The notes: generated from the letters alone by a model not told the origin. 64,000 nucleotides of DNA from Stappia sp. ES.058 (GCF_900105595.1 NZ_LT629784.1:1302001-1366000); one strand, 5' to 3'. Shown: positions 1 to 9,860, counted from the first letter of the stretch. Made by a program: numbers and translations.

Positions 1-853
<853 letters not shown>

Positions 854-857
<4 letters not shown>

Positions 858-1864
858 TCTGTTTCCCCTTCCGTCAGCGGGAAATGGCAGGCATGGGCGC
901 GGGCATCGCTCTCGACCAGCGGCGGCTCGGTCTCGCGACACAGGGCGCCGACGCGCGGACAGCGGTCCTGGAAATTGCAGCCCTTCGGAAGATTGCGGAT
1001 ATCAGGCACCGCCCCGGGGATCTGCTTGAGCCGCGCGAGGCGATGCGCCGGGTTGGGAATGCTGTCGATCAGTCCGCGGGTGTAGGGATGCGAGGGACGG
1101 CGGATGACATCGTCCGTCGGCCCGCGTTCCACCACCTTGCCGCAGTAGAGCACCGTAATGTTGTCCGCCATTTCCGAGACGACGGCGAGGTCATGCGTCA
1201 CCAGGATCATGGAGGCGCCGTTCTCGCGGATCTGGCGGCGCATCAGTTTCAGGATCTGGGCCTGGATGGTGACGTCGAGCGCCGTCGTGGGCTCGTCCGC
1301 GATCACCAGCTTCGGCTGTGCCAGCATTGCGATGGCGATCACCACGCGCTGGCGCATGCCGCCGGAGAACTGATGCGGATAGGCCTTCAGCCGGTCCGCC
1401 GCCCGCGAGATACCGACGTCCTCAAGCACCTCGACGCAGCGCGCCTGGCGCGCGGCCGCATCCATGTCCGAATGCAGACGAAGCATTTCATCCATCTGCT
1501 CACCGACAGTGTGCAGCGGGTTGAGCGACGTCATCGGGTCCTGGAAGACCATTGCGATGTCGCGGCCGCGAATGTCGCGGAGCCGGGCGTCGCTCGCGTC
1601 CTTCAGGTTCTCGCCGTTGAACTCGATCACGCCGCTCTCGATCCTCCCCGGCGGGTCGATCAACCCGAGGATCGAGAAACCGACGACGGATTTGCCGCCC
1701 CCGCTTTCGCCAACAAGCCCCATGATCTCGCCGGACTTGACCGCAAAGCTCACACCGTCGACGGCCTTCACCGTGCCGGAGAAGGTGTGGAACCAGGTGC
1801 GGAGATCCTCGACCCTGAGCAGGGCGTCGGACGAGGCGGCGTCCGCCTTTCGTGCTTCGGCCAT
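854..1864 (-). CDS. Oligopeptide/dipeptide ABC transporter ATP-binding protein, DppD/OppD type
   Basis: First ATPase of the peptide-type ABC importer, 336 residues, the normal size for DppD/OppD. The sequence carries Walker [10 protein letters not shown] (one Gly where Cys is usual, Val where Thr is usual), the signature FSGGMRQR, Walker [13 protein letters not shown], and the C-terminal [12 protein letters not shown] segment followed by a Cys-containing tail ([10 protein letters not shown], then two further Cys) that in this family is the oligopeptide-transporter C-terminal domain. It abuts the permease gene at 1864 and overlaps the next ATPase by 4 bp, so all are one transcript. The protein is cytoplasmic and membrane-associated through the permeases. 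Confidence 0.93.
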
Positions 1865-2739
1865 TATTTCAACCTCGGGTTCAGTTCGTCACGCAGGAAG
1901 TCGCCGAACAGGTTGATCCCGAACACCAGCGCCATAATGAAGAGGCCGGGAAAGACCGACGTCCACCACAAGCCGGAGAACAGCACATCGAAGCCGTTCT
2001 TGATCAACAGGCCGAGCGAGGGCTGGGTGATGGGAACGCCGACGCCCAGAAACGAGAGGCTTGCCTCGATCAGGATGAAGGTGCCGACCTGGACGGTGGC
2101 GACGACAATCAGCGGCGTCATCACGTTCGGCAGAACGTGACGGCGGATGATCTTGCCGTCGCGCAGGCCCGCAACACGAGCCGCCTGGACGTATTCCTTC
2201 TGGACTTCCGACAGCGTCGATCCGCGCACGGTTCTTGCGTAAACCACCCAGCCAACCGCCGTCAGCGCGATCAAAACCTTGTCGATGCCGGTGCCGAAGG
2301 CGGACATCAGGAACAGCGCAATCAGCATGGAGGGAAAGGAGAGCTGGATATCGGCGATGCGCATGATCGCAGCGTCAAGCCGCCCGCCGTAGAAGCCGGC
2401 GAGGAGCCCTGCCGTCGTGCCGATGAGGCAGGACATCAGCATCGCCGTGACACCGATCATCACCGACACGCGCGTGCCGTAGAGAATGCCGGCGAGCACG
2501 CCACGCCCCTGGCCGTCGGTGCCCAGCAGAAAGCGCGGGTCGCCGCCCTCCAGCCACACCGGCGGCTTGTAGCTGTCCAGCAGATTGAGCTGGCCGACGT
2601 CATAGGGGTCCTGCGCCACGAAGAGCGGCCCGGCGATCACGATCACCGTGAAGATCACAAGGACGATGCTGCCGACGATGGCCGAGGCGTTGCGCTTGTA
2701 ATTGTGGAAGAATTCGGAGGAAAGGAAGGTCGCGCTCAT
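1864..2739 (-). CDS. Peptide-type ABC transporter permease, DppC/OppC type
   Basis: Inner-membrane permease of the same importer, 291 residues. The N-terminal segment [30 protein letters not shown] is the OppC N-terminal helix. The extracytoplasmic [19 protein letters not shown] segment and the cytoplasmic coupling (EAA-like) stretch around [18 protein letters not shown] identify the DppC family. The start ATG at 2739 follows the stop of the DppB-type permease by one base, and its stop abuts the DppD ATPase start, which gives a tight operon. Nothing is truncated. Confidence 0.92.
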   Translation of the reverse strand: MSATFLSSEFFHNYKRNASAIVGSIVLVIFTVIVIAGPLFVAQDPYDVGQLNLLDSYKPPVWLEGGDPRFLLGTDGQGRGVLAGILYGTRVSVMIGVTAMLMSCLIGTTAGLLAGFYGGRLDAAIMRIADIQLSFPSMLIALFLMSAFGTGIDKVLIALTAVGWVVYARTVRGSTLSEVQKEYVQAARVAGLRDGKIIRRHVLPNVMTPLIVVATVQVGTFILIEASLSFLGVGVPITQPSLGLLIKNGFDVLFSGLWWTSVFPGLFIMALVFGINLFGDFLRDELNPRLK

Positions 2740-2740
2740 G

Positions 2741-3706
2741 TCATTTCACCGTAATGCGCGGGTCGATCCAAGTGTAGACCATGTCGACGAGGAAGTTGAT
2801 CACGACGAAGATGAAGGCGACCAGCATCAGATAGACCACGATCACCGGGCGATCGGCGCGATAGATGGAATCGATCAACAGCTTGCCGAGGCCGGGCCAG
2901 GCGAAGATGGTTTCCGTGATCGTCGCGAAGGCGATCAGGTCGCCGAGCTGGAGACCGAAGATCGTCACCACGGGGATCAGGGCGTTGCGCAGGCCGTGCC
3001 CGTAGAGCACGCCGCGTCGCGACACGCCCTTGGCGCGGGCGAATTTCATGTAGTCCTGGCGCATGACCTCCATCATGCCCGCACGGGTGATGCGCAGGAT
3101 GATCGCCATCGTTGCCAGAGAGAGCGTCAGCGACGGCAGGATGATGTGGTACCAGCCGTCCAGCGTCAGGATCGACAGCTTCAGTCCGAGGAACTCGACC
3201 GTGTCGCCCCGCCCGGAGGAGGGGAAGATCTGCCATTGCACCGCCAATACGAAAATCAGCATCATGCCGACCCAGAAGCTGGGCAGCGAGATGCCGAGAA
3301 GCGAGCCGGACATGATCGCCCGGCTGGTCGTGCGGTTGGGATTGGCGCCGGCATAGACGCCGAGCGGGATGGCCACCAGTGCCGCGAAGATCATCGCCAC
3401 GACGACGATTTCCATCGTTGCCGGCAGGCGTTCCAGGATCAGGTCCATCGCCGGTTGCCGGTAGACGTAGGAGCGGCCGAAGTCGCCCTGGAGCATGCCT
3501 TGCATGAAGACGAGGTATTGTTCGAACAGGGACCGGTCGAGGCCGAGAATCCGGCGTGCCTGATCGATTTCCGCCTGTGTGGAATCGATGGGGATGACCA
3601 TGAACACCGGATCGCCGGTAAAGCTCATCATCAAGAAGACGATGACCGATACGATCCACAGGACGAAGACCATCTGCAAGAGACGTTTGATCGTGTAACC
3701 GAGCAC
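2741..3706 (-). CDS. Peptide-type ABC transporter permease, DppB/OppB type
   Basis: Inner-membrane permease, 321 residues. It starts with the family-typical MLGYTIKRLLQMVFVLWIVSV membrane segment. It has the periplasmic loop with the RLPATMEI motif, and the coupling loop ARAKGVSRRGVLYGHGLRNALIPVVT. It lies 76 bp downstream of the binding-protein gene, with a hairpin and T-tract in that gap, so its expression is probably lower than that of the binding protein. It is followed directly by the DppC-type gene. Confidence 0.92.
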   Translation of the reverse strand: MLGYTIKRLLQMVFVLWIVSVIVFLMMSFTGDPVFMVIPIDSTQAEIDQARRILGLDRSLFEQYLVFMQGMLQGDFGRSYVYRQPAMDLILERLPATMEIVVVAMIFAALVAIPLGVYAGANPNRTTSRAIMSGSLLGISLPSFWVGMMLIFVLAVQWQIFPSSGRGDTVEFLGLKLSILTLDGWYHIILPSLTLSLATMAIILRITRAGMMEVMRQDYMKFARAKGVSRRGVLYGHGLRNALIPVVTIFGLQLGDLIAFATITETIFAWPGLGKLLIDSIYRADRPVIVVYLMLVAFIFVVINFLVDMVYTWIDPRITVK

Positions 3707-3736
3707 GCGCGCGATCCCTGGCTGGCTGTCTCAGAT

Positions 3737-3768
3737 AAGAAAACCGGCGACGCTTGCGCGCCGCCGGC
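3737..3768 (-). terminator. Hairpin with T-tract between binding-protein and permease genes (attenuator or processing site)
   Basis: On the minus strand the stem CCGGCG...CGCCGG (about 3744-3767, with an internal CG/GCG extension) is followed by TTTTC. It lies between the solute-binding protein stop (3783) and the first permease start (3706). In ABC operons such hairpins commonly stabilise the binding-protein mRNA and lower downstream expression. That role is inferred; the fold was found by eye. Confidence 0.5.
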
Positions 3769-3782
3769 CCGATGGCTGGCGA

Positions 3783-5336
3783 TCAGCCCTTGATGTCCAT
3801 GTCGTAGGCCCAGAGGAACTTGTCCGTGCGCGGTGCGAATTCGACCGCCGTGCTGGCGCCGTAGATGTCCTGCTCGTAGTGAACCGGGATCATCGGGATG
3901 TCCTTCAGCAGGATCCTGGTGACGTCCTGCAGGTAGGCATCGCGTTCCGCGACCCGCGGGGTGCTGTCGGCCTTGTCGATCAGCGCATCCACTTCAGGGT
4001 TGGAGTAGGCGCCGCGGTTGACCTGGCCGTAGCCGTCCTTCTTGTCGCGCGAATAGAACATCACGCCATACATCGAGCCGGCATCGCCGGAGGGAACGTC
4101 CCAGCCGGACATGATGAAGCTCGACTGGTCGGACGGCACCCGGATGTAACCGAAGAAGTTCGACTTCGGCATCAGGTTGAGCTGCAGGTCGATGTTGATC
4201 TTCGCCAGCATCGAGGCAAGCGCCTGGGCGATCTGCGCGTCGTTGACATAGCGGTTGTTGGTCGCATCCAGCGTCATCGTGAAGCCGTCCGCGTAGCCCG
4301 CATCCGCCATCAGCGCCTTGGCCTTGTCCACGTCGAACGGATAGATCTCGTGGAAGTTCTCGCCTTCGAGATGTCCGACGTGGCTTTCCGGCACATACTG
4401 CGCGGAAGGCGTCGACAGGCCGTTCATGATGATCTTGGAGATCGTGTCGACATCGATCGCCCGTGCCATGGCCTCGCGCACGCGACGGTCGGTCATCGGG
4501 TTGTCGCCCTCGATTGTCGGGCTCTTGGCGCGCATGTCGAGCGCCAGCACCAGGTTCAGGAGGCTCGGTCGGGTGACGACCTCATAGCCCTCTGTACGCT
4601 TGACGCGGTCGACGTCGCGCACGGCCAGATCCTGCACGATGTCCACTTCGCCGGTCAGAAGTGCCGCGGTGCGGGTTGCCGGATTTGTGATCGGGCGGAA
4701 AGTGACGGTCTCGATCTCCGCTTCGCCCATGTAGTAGTCGTCGAAGGCCTCGAGCGCGATACGGTCTTCCTTGACCCACTCCACCAGCTTGTAGGGGCCT
4801 GTGCCCATCGGCTGGCGGTCGAGGTCGTCGCCGACCTTCTTCACGTGATCCTCCGACAGGATGAGAATGGCGGCGAGGTCATTCGGCAGCGCTGCGTAGG
4901 GGCGGAAGGTCTTGATCTCTACGGTGCGCTCGTCGATGGCGCGAAAGCTCTCGATGTTGGCCGCGAGATTGGCCATCAGCGAGCCCTTCAGCCGATCGAG
5001 GGTAAAGACGACGTCGGAGGCCTTGAGGGCGTCACCGTCGTGGAATTTCACGTCGTCGCGCAGGGTGAAGACCCAGGTGACGTCGTCGGTCAGTTCCCAG
5101 CTTTCCGCAAGGCCCGGTCCGAACTGCAGCTCGGCGTCGCGGCGAACGAGCGGATCGTAAAGGTGGTAGTACATGATGTTGGAGCTGAGCTCCTCGCCCG
5201 CCTGCGGGTCCATATGTACCGCGTCGGAGGTCAGGCCGACGGTCAAGGACTTGTCTGCGGCGATCGCGCCCGTGGCGGTCATGGCCACGACGGCGACGGA
5301 GGCAAGAAGGCGTTTGATATCAGTATGCAATGTCAT
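3783..5336 (-). CDS. Peptide-type ABC transporter substrate-binding protein (SBP family 5)
   Basis: Periplasmic binding protein of 517 residues. A Sec signal peptide (KRLLASVAVVAMTATGAIAADK) is cleaved after AIA. Family 5 landmarks are the WELTDDVTWVFTLRDDVKFHDGD segment near residue 80 and the GTGPYKLVEW segment near 160. VREAMARAIDVDTI follows near 285. The C-terminal PMIPVHYEQDIYG completes the set. It should deliver the substrate to the DppBC-like permeases encoded next. It sits 79 bp downstream of the VOC gene. Substrate cannot be read from sequence; proximity to a dihydropyrimidinase makes peptides, hydantoin-like compounds or amides all possible. Confidence 0.92.
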   Translation of the reverse strand: MTLHTDIKRLLASVAVVAMTATGAIAADKSLTVGLTSDAVHMDPQAGEELSSNIMYYHLYDPLVRRDAELQFGPGLAESWELTDDVTWVFTLRDDVKFHDGDALKASDVVFTLDRLKGSLMANLAANIESFRAIDERTVEIKTFRPYAALPNDLAAILILSEDHVKKVGDDLDRQPMGTGPYKLVEWVKEDRIALEAFDDYYMGEAEIETVTFRPITNPATRTAALLTGEVDIVQDLAVRDVDRVKRTEGYEVVTRPSLLNLVLALDMRAKSPTIEGDNPMTDRRVREAMARAIDVDTISKIIMNGLSTPSAQYVPESHVGHLEGENFHEIYPFDVDKAKALMADAGYADGFTMTLDATNNRYVNDAQIAQALASMLAKINIDLQLNLMPKSNFFGYIRVPSDQSSFIMSGWDVPSGDAGSMYGVMFYSRDKKDGYGQVNRGAYSNPEVDALIDKADSTPRVAERDAYLQDVTRILLKDIPMIPVHYEQDIYGASTAVEFAPRTDKFLWAYDMDIKG

Positions 5337-5415
5337 CGGGGAACTCCCAACCGGTGGTGATGCGGGGCGGTGGTCCGCCCTCGTTTGCTGATTGTTCGAA
5401 AGGGGAAACGTTGGT

Positions 5416-5814
5416 TCAGGCGAGCGGCGTCTGGATCTCGATCTGGTAGCCTTCCGGATCGTCGAACATGAAGGCCCGGATCTTCAGCGCCGGGCTGTCC
5501 TTGGCCTCGGTCAGATTGGCGACGCCGCAGCTCTTCACCCAGGCATGCCAGGCGTCGACGTCATCCACGCGCAGGCAAAGCTGCACGGGCTTTGTGTCGG
5601 CCGCGCGATGCGCGCCGCGGGTCTCGTCGACCAGGCCGACGTGGCCGGTGCCGGCGATCTTGTAGATCTTCGACCAGCCCTGATCGATGGCGAGCGTCAG
5701 GCCGAGGACCTTTTCGTAAAAGGCCTGCGCCTTGGGGATGTCGCGATAATAGAGAAACGTGATGGTGAGCTGCGCTTCGCCTTCCGGGCGCTGGATGGCG
5801 GGGGTGTCAGTCAT
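5416..5814 (-). CDS. VOC (glyoxalase/bleomycin-resistance fold) family protein
   Basis: Small 132-residue single-module VOC protein. The start chosen is the ATG at 5814 (MTDTPAIQRPEGEAQLTITFLYYRD), because an upstream in-frame extension overlaps the regulator gene and resembles nothing. VOC features are the N-terminal beta-strand followed by DIPKAQAFYEKVLGL, the strand VQLCLRVDDVDAWHAWVKSCG, and the C-terminal IRAFMFDDPEGYQIEIQTPL, where the Glu of QIEIQ is the usual last metal ligand. Function could be a dioxygenase, isomerase or lyase on the transported compound. It is the promoter-proximal gene of the ABC operon, and a GntR-type palindrome lies just upstream (5848-5868). Confidence 0.85.
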   Translation of the reverse strand: MTDTPAIQRPEGEAQLTITFLYYRDIPKAQAFYEKVLGLTLAIDQGWSKIYKIAGTGHVGLVDETRGAHRAADTKPVQLCLRVDDVDAWHAWVKSCGVANLTEAKDSPALKIRAFMFDDPEGYQIEIQTPLA

Positions 5815-5847
5815 GGGCGCTCTTCCTTGGATCAATTTGAATGCCGA

Positions 5848-5868
5848 TGGTATACCGAAAGAATGCCA
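5848..5868. promoter_or_regulatory. Candidate GntR operator upstream of the VOC/ABC operon
   Basis: The sequence TGGTATACC, 3 nt, AGAATGCCA forms an imperfect 9-3-9 inverted repeat with a perfect core GGTATACC. Its left arm matches the first arm of the stronger site at 6670-6690 in 8 of 9 positions. On the minus strand a TTGACA lies just upstream (about 5869-5874), so the palindrome would sit within the promoter of the VOC gene. The adjacent FCD-GntR protein is the likely binder (inference). Confidence 0.5.
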
Positions 5869-5914
5869 TGTCAATGGGCGCATTTTGGCGCGCGCGGCCA
5901 ATTGCACGGACGGC

Positions 5915-6568
5915 TCAGTACAGACGATGGATATGTGTGAGAATCGCTTCGCGGACGTTGTCGAGATGGCGCCGCATCGCGGCGCCGGCGCGGTCCGCGT
6001 CCCGGGCGAGAATCGCGTCCAGGATCTCCAGATGTTCGTGCAACCCGGGCTCGAACCTGTCGGGAATGAACCCCTTGTCAAAGATCCGCGTCTTGAGCTT
6101 CATGCTTTGAACGAGTTCCGTGAGCAGCTTCGATCCGGCGATCCTCGCGATTGTGGTGTGGAGTTCCTCGTCGAGTTCCGCATGTTCGCCAGGCCCCGGT
6201 CTGGCCCCCTCCAGGGCGGCCTGGGTGCGGGCGCGAAGCGCCAGAAGCGGCTCGACGGGGGAGTTGACGCTTGCGGCCTGACGTGCGGCTTCGCACTCAA
6301 GGAGACGGCGAACATGAAGGATCTCAATGATTTCCGAGATGGAAATCTGGTTCACCACGGGCACGCCACCCAGCGAGCGGGTGACGAGCCCCTCCGATAC
6401 AAGACGGGCAATCGCCTCGCGAACCGGCGTGCGCGACACGCCGAGGCGGTCGGCGAAGGGCTTTTCCTGCAGGCGGGTGCCGGCGGGCAACTCTCCGCTC
6501 ACGATCATTTTTCGCAAGCGGTCATGCGTGGTTTCGGCAAGCGTTTGTCCGGGTTCGGTGCTGCTCAT
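5915..6568 (-). CDS. GntR family transcriptional regulator, FCD subfamily
   Basis: A 217-residue DNA-binding regulator. The N-terminal winged helix contains the GntR signature LQEKPFADRLGVSRTPVREAIARLVSEGLV at about 30-60. The C-terminal all-helical FCD domain (about 80-210) has the pattern RRLLECEAARQAA, then ELHTTIARIAG, then LHEHLEILDAILARDADRAGAAMRRHL, with the His and Asp/Glu residues that bind metal and ligand in the family. It lies between the VOC/ABC operon and the divergent dihydropyrimidinase gene, each of which has a related palindrome upstream. It therefore probably represses both and responds to the catabolised substrate or product. Confidence 0.9.
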   Translation of the reverse strand: MSSTEPGQTLAETTHDRLRKMIVSGELPAGTRLQEKPFADRLGVSRTPVREAIARLVSEGLVTRSLGGVPVVNQISISEIIEILHVRRLLECEAARQAASVNSPVEPLLALRARTQAALEGARPGPGEHAELDEELHTTIARIAGSKLLTELVQSMKLKTRIFDKGFIPDRFEPGLHEHLEILDAILARDADRAGAAMRRHLDNVREAILTHIHRLY

Positions 6569-6669
6569 TCATTGTGCTCCGCGCGGGTCCGCCGGACCCT
6601 TGTCCCGGACACGTTTCCCAACCATTGCTCATTGCCTAGTCTATCGGCAATCGAGCCCGTTGTCAGTCC

Positions 6670-6690
6670 TGGTATACAGCGTGTATATCA
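6670..6690. promoter_or_regulatory. GntR-type operator overlapping the dihydropyrimidinase promoter
   Basis: TGGTATACA, GCG, TGTATATCA is a 9-3-9 inverted repeat with one mismatch, the layout expected of FCD-GntR operators. It overlaps a possible -10 (TATATC at 6684-6689), with TTGTCA at 6660-6665 as -35 and an 18-nt spacer, so binding would block transcription of the gene starting at 6714. Binding by the neighbouring regulator is inferred. Confidence 0.65.
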
Positions 6691-6713
6691 AATGGACAAC
6701 GAAAGGAGGCGTC

Positions 6714-8135
6714 ATGACTGAAACTGCCTACGATACGGTGATCCGGAACGGGACCGTCGTAACCGCCGGGGGGCGCTTCGAGGCCGATGTGGCCCTGAGC
6801 GCGGGAAAGGTTGTCGCCCTCGGGCGGGGCCTGTCGCGCGGCCGGGACGAGATTGACGCCACCGGGAATCTGGTGTTGCCGGGCGGGGTCGATACCCACT
6901 GCCATATCGAGCAGCTGTCCGGCGCGGGCGTGATGAATGCCGATACGTTCGAGACCGCCACTCGGTCGGCGGCCTTTGGCGGAACGACCACGACGGTCTC
7001 TTTCGCCGCCCAGCACCCCGGCATGCGGATTTCCAGGGTCATGGCCGATTATGCGGCGCTTGCCGAGCGCGGTGCGCTGATCGATCACGCCTACCACATG
7101 ATCGTTGCCGATACGTCCGGCGAAAACCTCGACGACGTCGCGCGTCTCATCGAGGCCGGGCATCGCTCGATCAAAATCTTCACGACCTACGACAAGGTGC
7201 GGCTTGATGATCTCTCGATCCTCAACGTTCTGGACGTCGCCCGCGCCCATGGCGCCATGGTCTGCTTTCACGCCGAAAACGACGGGCTGATCCGCTGGGC
7301 GACGACGCGTTTGCTGGATGCCGGCAAGACCGAGCCGAAGTATCATGCGGCGTCGCATCCGCGTCTCGCCGAACTGGAAGCGCTGGAGCGTGTGTGCCGT
7401 TTTTCCGAGGCGACCGGCCAGCCGGTCGTGCTGTTTCATGTCTCGACCAAGGAGGGCGTTGCCATCGTGCGGGCGGCGCGGGCCCGCGGTGCGCCGGTCT
7501 TCGCGGAAACCTGTCCGCACTATCTGTTGATGACGGAGGATGTGCTGGACCGCCCGGGACGCGAGGCGGCGGCCGTCATGTGCAGCCCGCCGCAGCGCCA
7601 GGCGGACGACCAGGAGGCGCTCTGGCAGGCGCTGGCGCTCGGCGACCTTCAGCTTGTGACCTCTGATCATGCGCCGTATCGCATGGATGAGAGCGGCAAG
7701 TTCTCCAATGGTGAGGACGCGCCCTTCAACCGGATCGCCAACGGCATGCCGGGGCTGGAGCTGCGGCTTCCCTTGATGTTCGACGCGATGGTTCATGGCG
7801 ACAGGCTCGGCGCCGAGAAATTCGTCGAATTTACGGCGACGGCGCCGGCGCGCATTTTCGGTCTGGCGAACAAGGGACACCTTTCGCCGGGCGCCGATGC
7901 CGATATCGCGATCTGGGATCCGGCCGCGCGCAAGACCTTCGCCGACAACGACCTTCATGACAACGTCGGCTACAATCCGTTTTCGGGTCGTGAGGTTCAC
8001 GGTTGGCCGACCACGGTTCTGTCGCGCGGCGAGACAATCGTCCAGGACGGCGACGTTCTGGCAAGGCCGGGGCGGGGAAAGCGCATCGAGATGCGGCGCA
8101 GCCCGGCCATGCGGGCGCGTGCACCCGTCGTTTAG
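6714..8135 (+). CDS. Dihydropyrimidinase / hydantoinase (amidohydrolase superfamily)
   Basis: Hydrolyses the ring amide of dihydropyrimidines or hydantoins to N-carbamoyl amino acids. The protein has 473 residues from the ATG at 6714, which has a strong AAGGAGG 7 nt upstream. Binuclear metal-site residues are all visible: HCH (His62, His64), the carbamylated Lys in SIKIF (Lys154), His186 in CFHAEND, His242 in FHVSTKEG and Asp318 in SDHAPY. The C-terminal GADADIAIWDP strand closes the beta-sandwich. The gene is monocistronic and divergent from the GntR gene. No beta-ureidopropionase or carbamoylase is in the window, so the reaction may be used on a different cyclic amide brought in by the adjacent ABC system. 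Confidence 0.92.
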   Translation: MTETAYDTVIRNGTVVTAGGRFEADVALSAGKVVALGRGLSRGRDEIDATGNLVLPGGVDTHCHIEQLSGAGVMNADTFETATRSAAFGGTTTTVSFAAQHPGMRISRVMADYAALAERGALIDHAYHMIVADTSGENLDDVARLIEAGHRSIKIFTTYDKVRLDDLSILNVLDVARAHGAMVCFHAENDGLIRWATTRLLDAGKTEPKYHAASHPRLAELEALERVCRFSEATGQPVVLFHVSTKEGVAIVRAARARGAPVFAETCPHYLLMTEDVLDRPGREAAAVMCSPPQRQADDQEALWQALALGDLQLVTSDHAPYRMDESGKFSNGEDAPFNRIANGMPGLELRLPLMFDAMVHGDRLGAEKFVEFTATAPARIFGLANKGHLSPGADADIAIWDPAARKTFADNDLHDNVGYNPFSGREVHGWPTTVLSRGETIVQDGDVLARPGRGKRIEMRRSPAMRARAPVV

Positions 8136-8149
8136 GCGGGCAGGCATCG

Positions 8150-8716
8150 TCACCGGGCGCGGGGCGCTGTCGAGATGGGGGAGCGGTGCCGAGGCGCACT
8201 CACCAGCCGGGCGACATCGCAAAGCCACGGATCGTCGATCCCAAGACCCTGCAGATGCCGCAGGGTGTTGAGCATGTAGTCTATGTTTGCGCCCGCCTGG
8301 CCCCGGGCATGGGTCACGATCCGCGCGGCGGCCGGCGCCGACATTTTCGGGACATAGCGTTCGTGCGTGGGATTCGCGGTGTAGCAGAGCGCCCGGATTT
8401 CCGTTCCGTCGCACAGGCGCGCACTCACGACGCGTTCGCTGTATGCACCGCCGGCAAGTTCCCGCGCTCGCAGATAGGCGATGGCGCGCGCGCGGATCTC
8501 GTCGGGGATGCGGTAGGCCAGCCCGACGCAGGAGCCGCCCTTTTCCAGTCCGAACACCAGTCCCGGCTTGTCGCGGGTTCCCCGGTGCTCGCAGCACAAA
8601 AGACAGAGTGCCCGGCGATAGCCGTGGACCCGTGCCCGGCGCACGTCGTCATGGCGAAATCCCGGTCGCCACATCAACGACCCGTATCCGAATACCCATA
8701 AGTCGCCATTCGGCAT
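8150..8716 (-). CDS. chaC: ChaC-like gamma-glutamylcyclotransferase
   Basis: A 188-residue protein of the ChaC family, which cleaves glutathione to 5-oxoproline and Cys-Gly in the cytosol. The N-terminal WVFGYGSLMWRPGF is the family's substrate-binding YGSL loop (residues 7-20). The expected catalytic Glu region is present as RELAGGAYSERVV. The C-terminal part NIDYMLNTLRHLQGLGIDDPWL is also family-typical. It runs convergently with the dihydropyrimidinase gene, 14 bp apart. There is no obvious link to its neighbours. Confidence 0.9.
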   Translation of the reverse strand: MPNGDLWVFGYGSLMWRPGFRHDDVRRARVHGYRRALCLLCCEHRGTRDKPGLVFGLEKGGSCVGLAYRIPDEIRARAIAYLRARELAGGAYSERVVSARLCDGTEIRALCYTANPTHERYVPKMSAPAAARIVTHARGQAGANIDYMLNTLRHLQGLGIDDPWLCDVARLVSAPRHRSPISTAPRAR

Positions 8717-9038
8717 CGGTCTTCACCTTGAACCGCCATGTTCGGAGCCTGAACGCGGAGTGAAACTAGGCGGGATCGACGCGAACATGAAATATCTTGT
8801 CCATCACGAATTGATCGAAAATAAGTATTTGTATTCTGGCGATTTACACTGAACGATGTTCCTGAAATATCAGGGGTTGCATTTTATATTTTCAACTCAG
8901 GTTTCCTGGTGTGTTTTGCGCAAAAATGTCTGACGTCTGTCTTGCGGAGTCCGTCGGAAGAAAGGGCGTCCGCCATCACGGTTCGGCGAGGCGGCAACGT
9001 CCCGGATCCAATCCCCGGCCCGGGCAGGGAGGTCTGCA
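8717..9038. other. Intergenic divergent region upstream of the siderophore-like genes
   Basis: About 320 bp between chaC and the bicupin gene, AT-rich around 8770-8900. It contains a 14-bp palindrome CCTGAAATATCAGG (8861-8874), a possible operator or small hairpin. A strong GGGAGG ribosome-binding site lies just before the ATG at 9039. No convincing Fur, Irr or RirA consensus was recognised by eye, and no ORF in it looks real. Confidence 0.4.
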
Positions 9039-9776
9039 ATGATCGTCAGAACGTTCAAGGCCGCAGGCGACGCGCCGGTCTTCCGGACAATCGCTTCGCG
9101 CGAGATCGTTTCCGGTCGAGACAACGTCGGCCACAGTCTGTTCGATACGGCGTTTCCGGCAGGCCGGGACGACTGCGTGCGCGAAGGGGCGAGCGGCGGT
9201 TTCGGGGCGCAGGCGCATTATTGCGTGACCGGAGAGGGCACGGTTTGTGTCGATGGCAAGTGCTGGCCGCTGATTCCGGAAACGCTGGTCGCTGCGCCGG
9301 CATGCGCCAGGGTCCGGATCGCTGCGGATACGCAGATGCGCTTGTGTTCCGTCTTCGCCGGCGACCCGCAAGAGGTGTCTGCTGGAACGCTGGTGCGCAG
9401 CGTAGACGATATCACCGGAACCGCGCGCGATGTTTTCTGGGGCAATGGCCAGAGCCGTCGGTTGCTCGTGCGTGCGGATGGGTATGGATTTGCGCTGTGC
9501 CAGACGCTTGGCAATCCGGAGACGGATTCTCCTCTCCAGTACCGCCATCATTTCGAGTCCTGCTATTACGTTGCCGGCAGCGGCGAATATGTCTGGCAGC
9601 AGGGACGCCATCCGATCGACACCAATGGTGCCGGCGGCACTGTCTTCATCATGAACCGGAATGATGCTCACCGGATGGTGGTTCGGGACGCCTCGATCTG
9701 TCTGAGCATCTTCACGCCGCCGATCGAGGGTATGGAATCGCATGATTTCTCCGGCTCGGCACCGTCTTCCTATTAA
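9039..9776 (+). CDS. Tandem ectoine-synthase-like bicupin (EctC family duplication)
   Basis: A 245-residue protein made of two EctC-like cupin modules. The C-terminal module (about 118-245) is the clearer one: LVRSVDDITGTARDVFWGNGQSRRLLV, then YRHHFESCYYVAGSGEYV, then the C-terminal FTPPIEGMESHD, all matching ectoine synthase landmarks. Of the three metal ligands known in EctC (Glu, Tyr, His) it keeps Glu173 and His211 but has Phe203 for Tyr. The N-terminal module (1-115, MIVRTFKAAGD... AHYCVTGEGTVCVDGK) is more divergent and has Gln58 at the Glu position. No ectA or ectB is nearby, so this is not ectoine synthesis. Its neighbours are siderophore-type enzymes, so a cyclising or dehydrating step there is possible (inference). 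Confidence 0.75.
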   Translation: MIVRTFKAAGDAPVFRTIASREIVSGRDNVGHSLFDTAFPAGRDDCVREGASGGFGAQAHYCVTGEGTVCVDGKCWPLIPETLVAAPACARVRIAADTQMRLCSVFAGDPQEVSAGTLVRSVDDITGTARDVFWGNGQSRRLLVRADGYGFALCQTLGNPETDSPLQYRHHFESCYYVAGSGEYVWQQGRHPIDTNGAGGTVFIMNRNDAHRMVVRDASICLSIFTPPIEGMESHDFSGSAPSSY

Positions 9777-9860
9777 GACGACATAGTCGATTGGCGCGAC
9801 AAACGAATGCAATCAAGAAACGGATCAGGCTTTCATACAAAAATGAACCCAAGGTTGTGT

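Noticed and set aside
9039..9776. Ectoine biosynthesis
   Set aside because: The EctC-like similarity is real, but no ectA, ectB or ectD is near, the protein is a duplication, and a metal ligand is changed.
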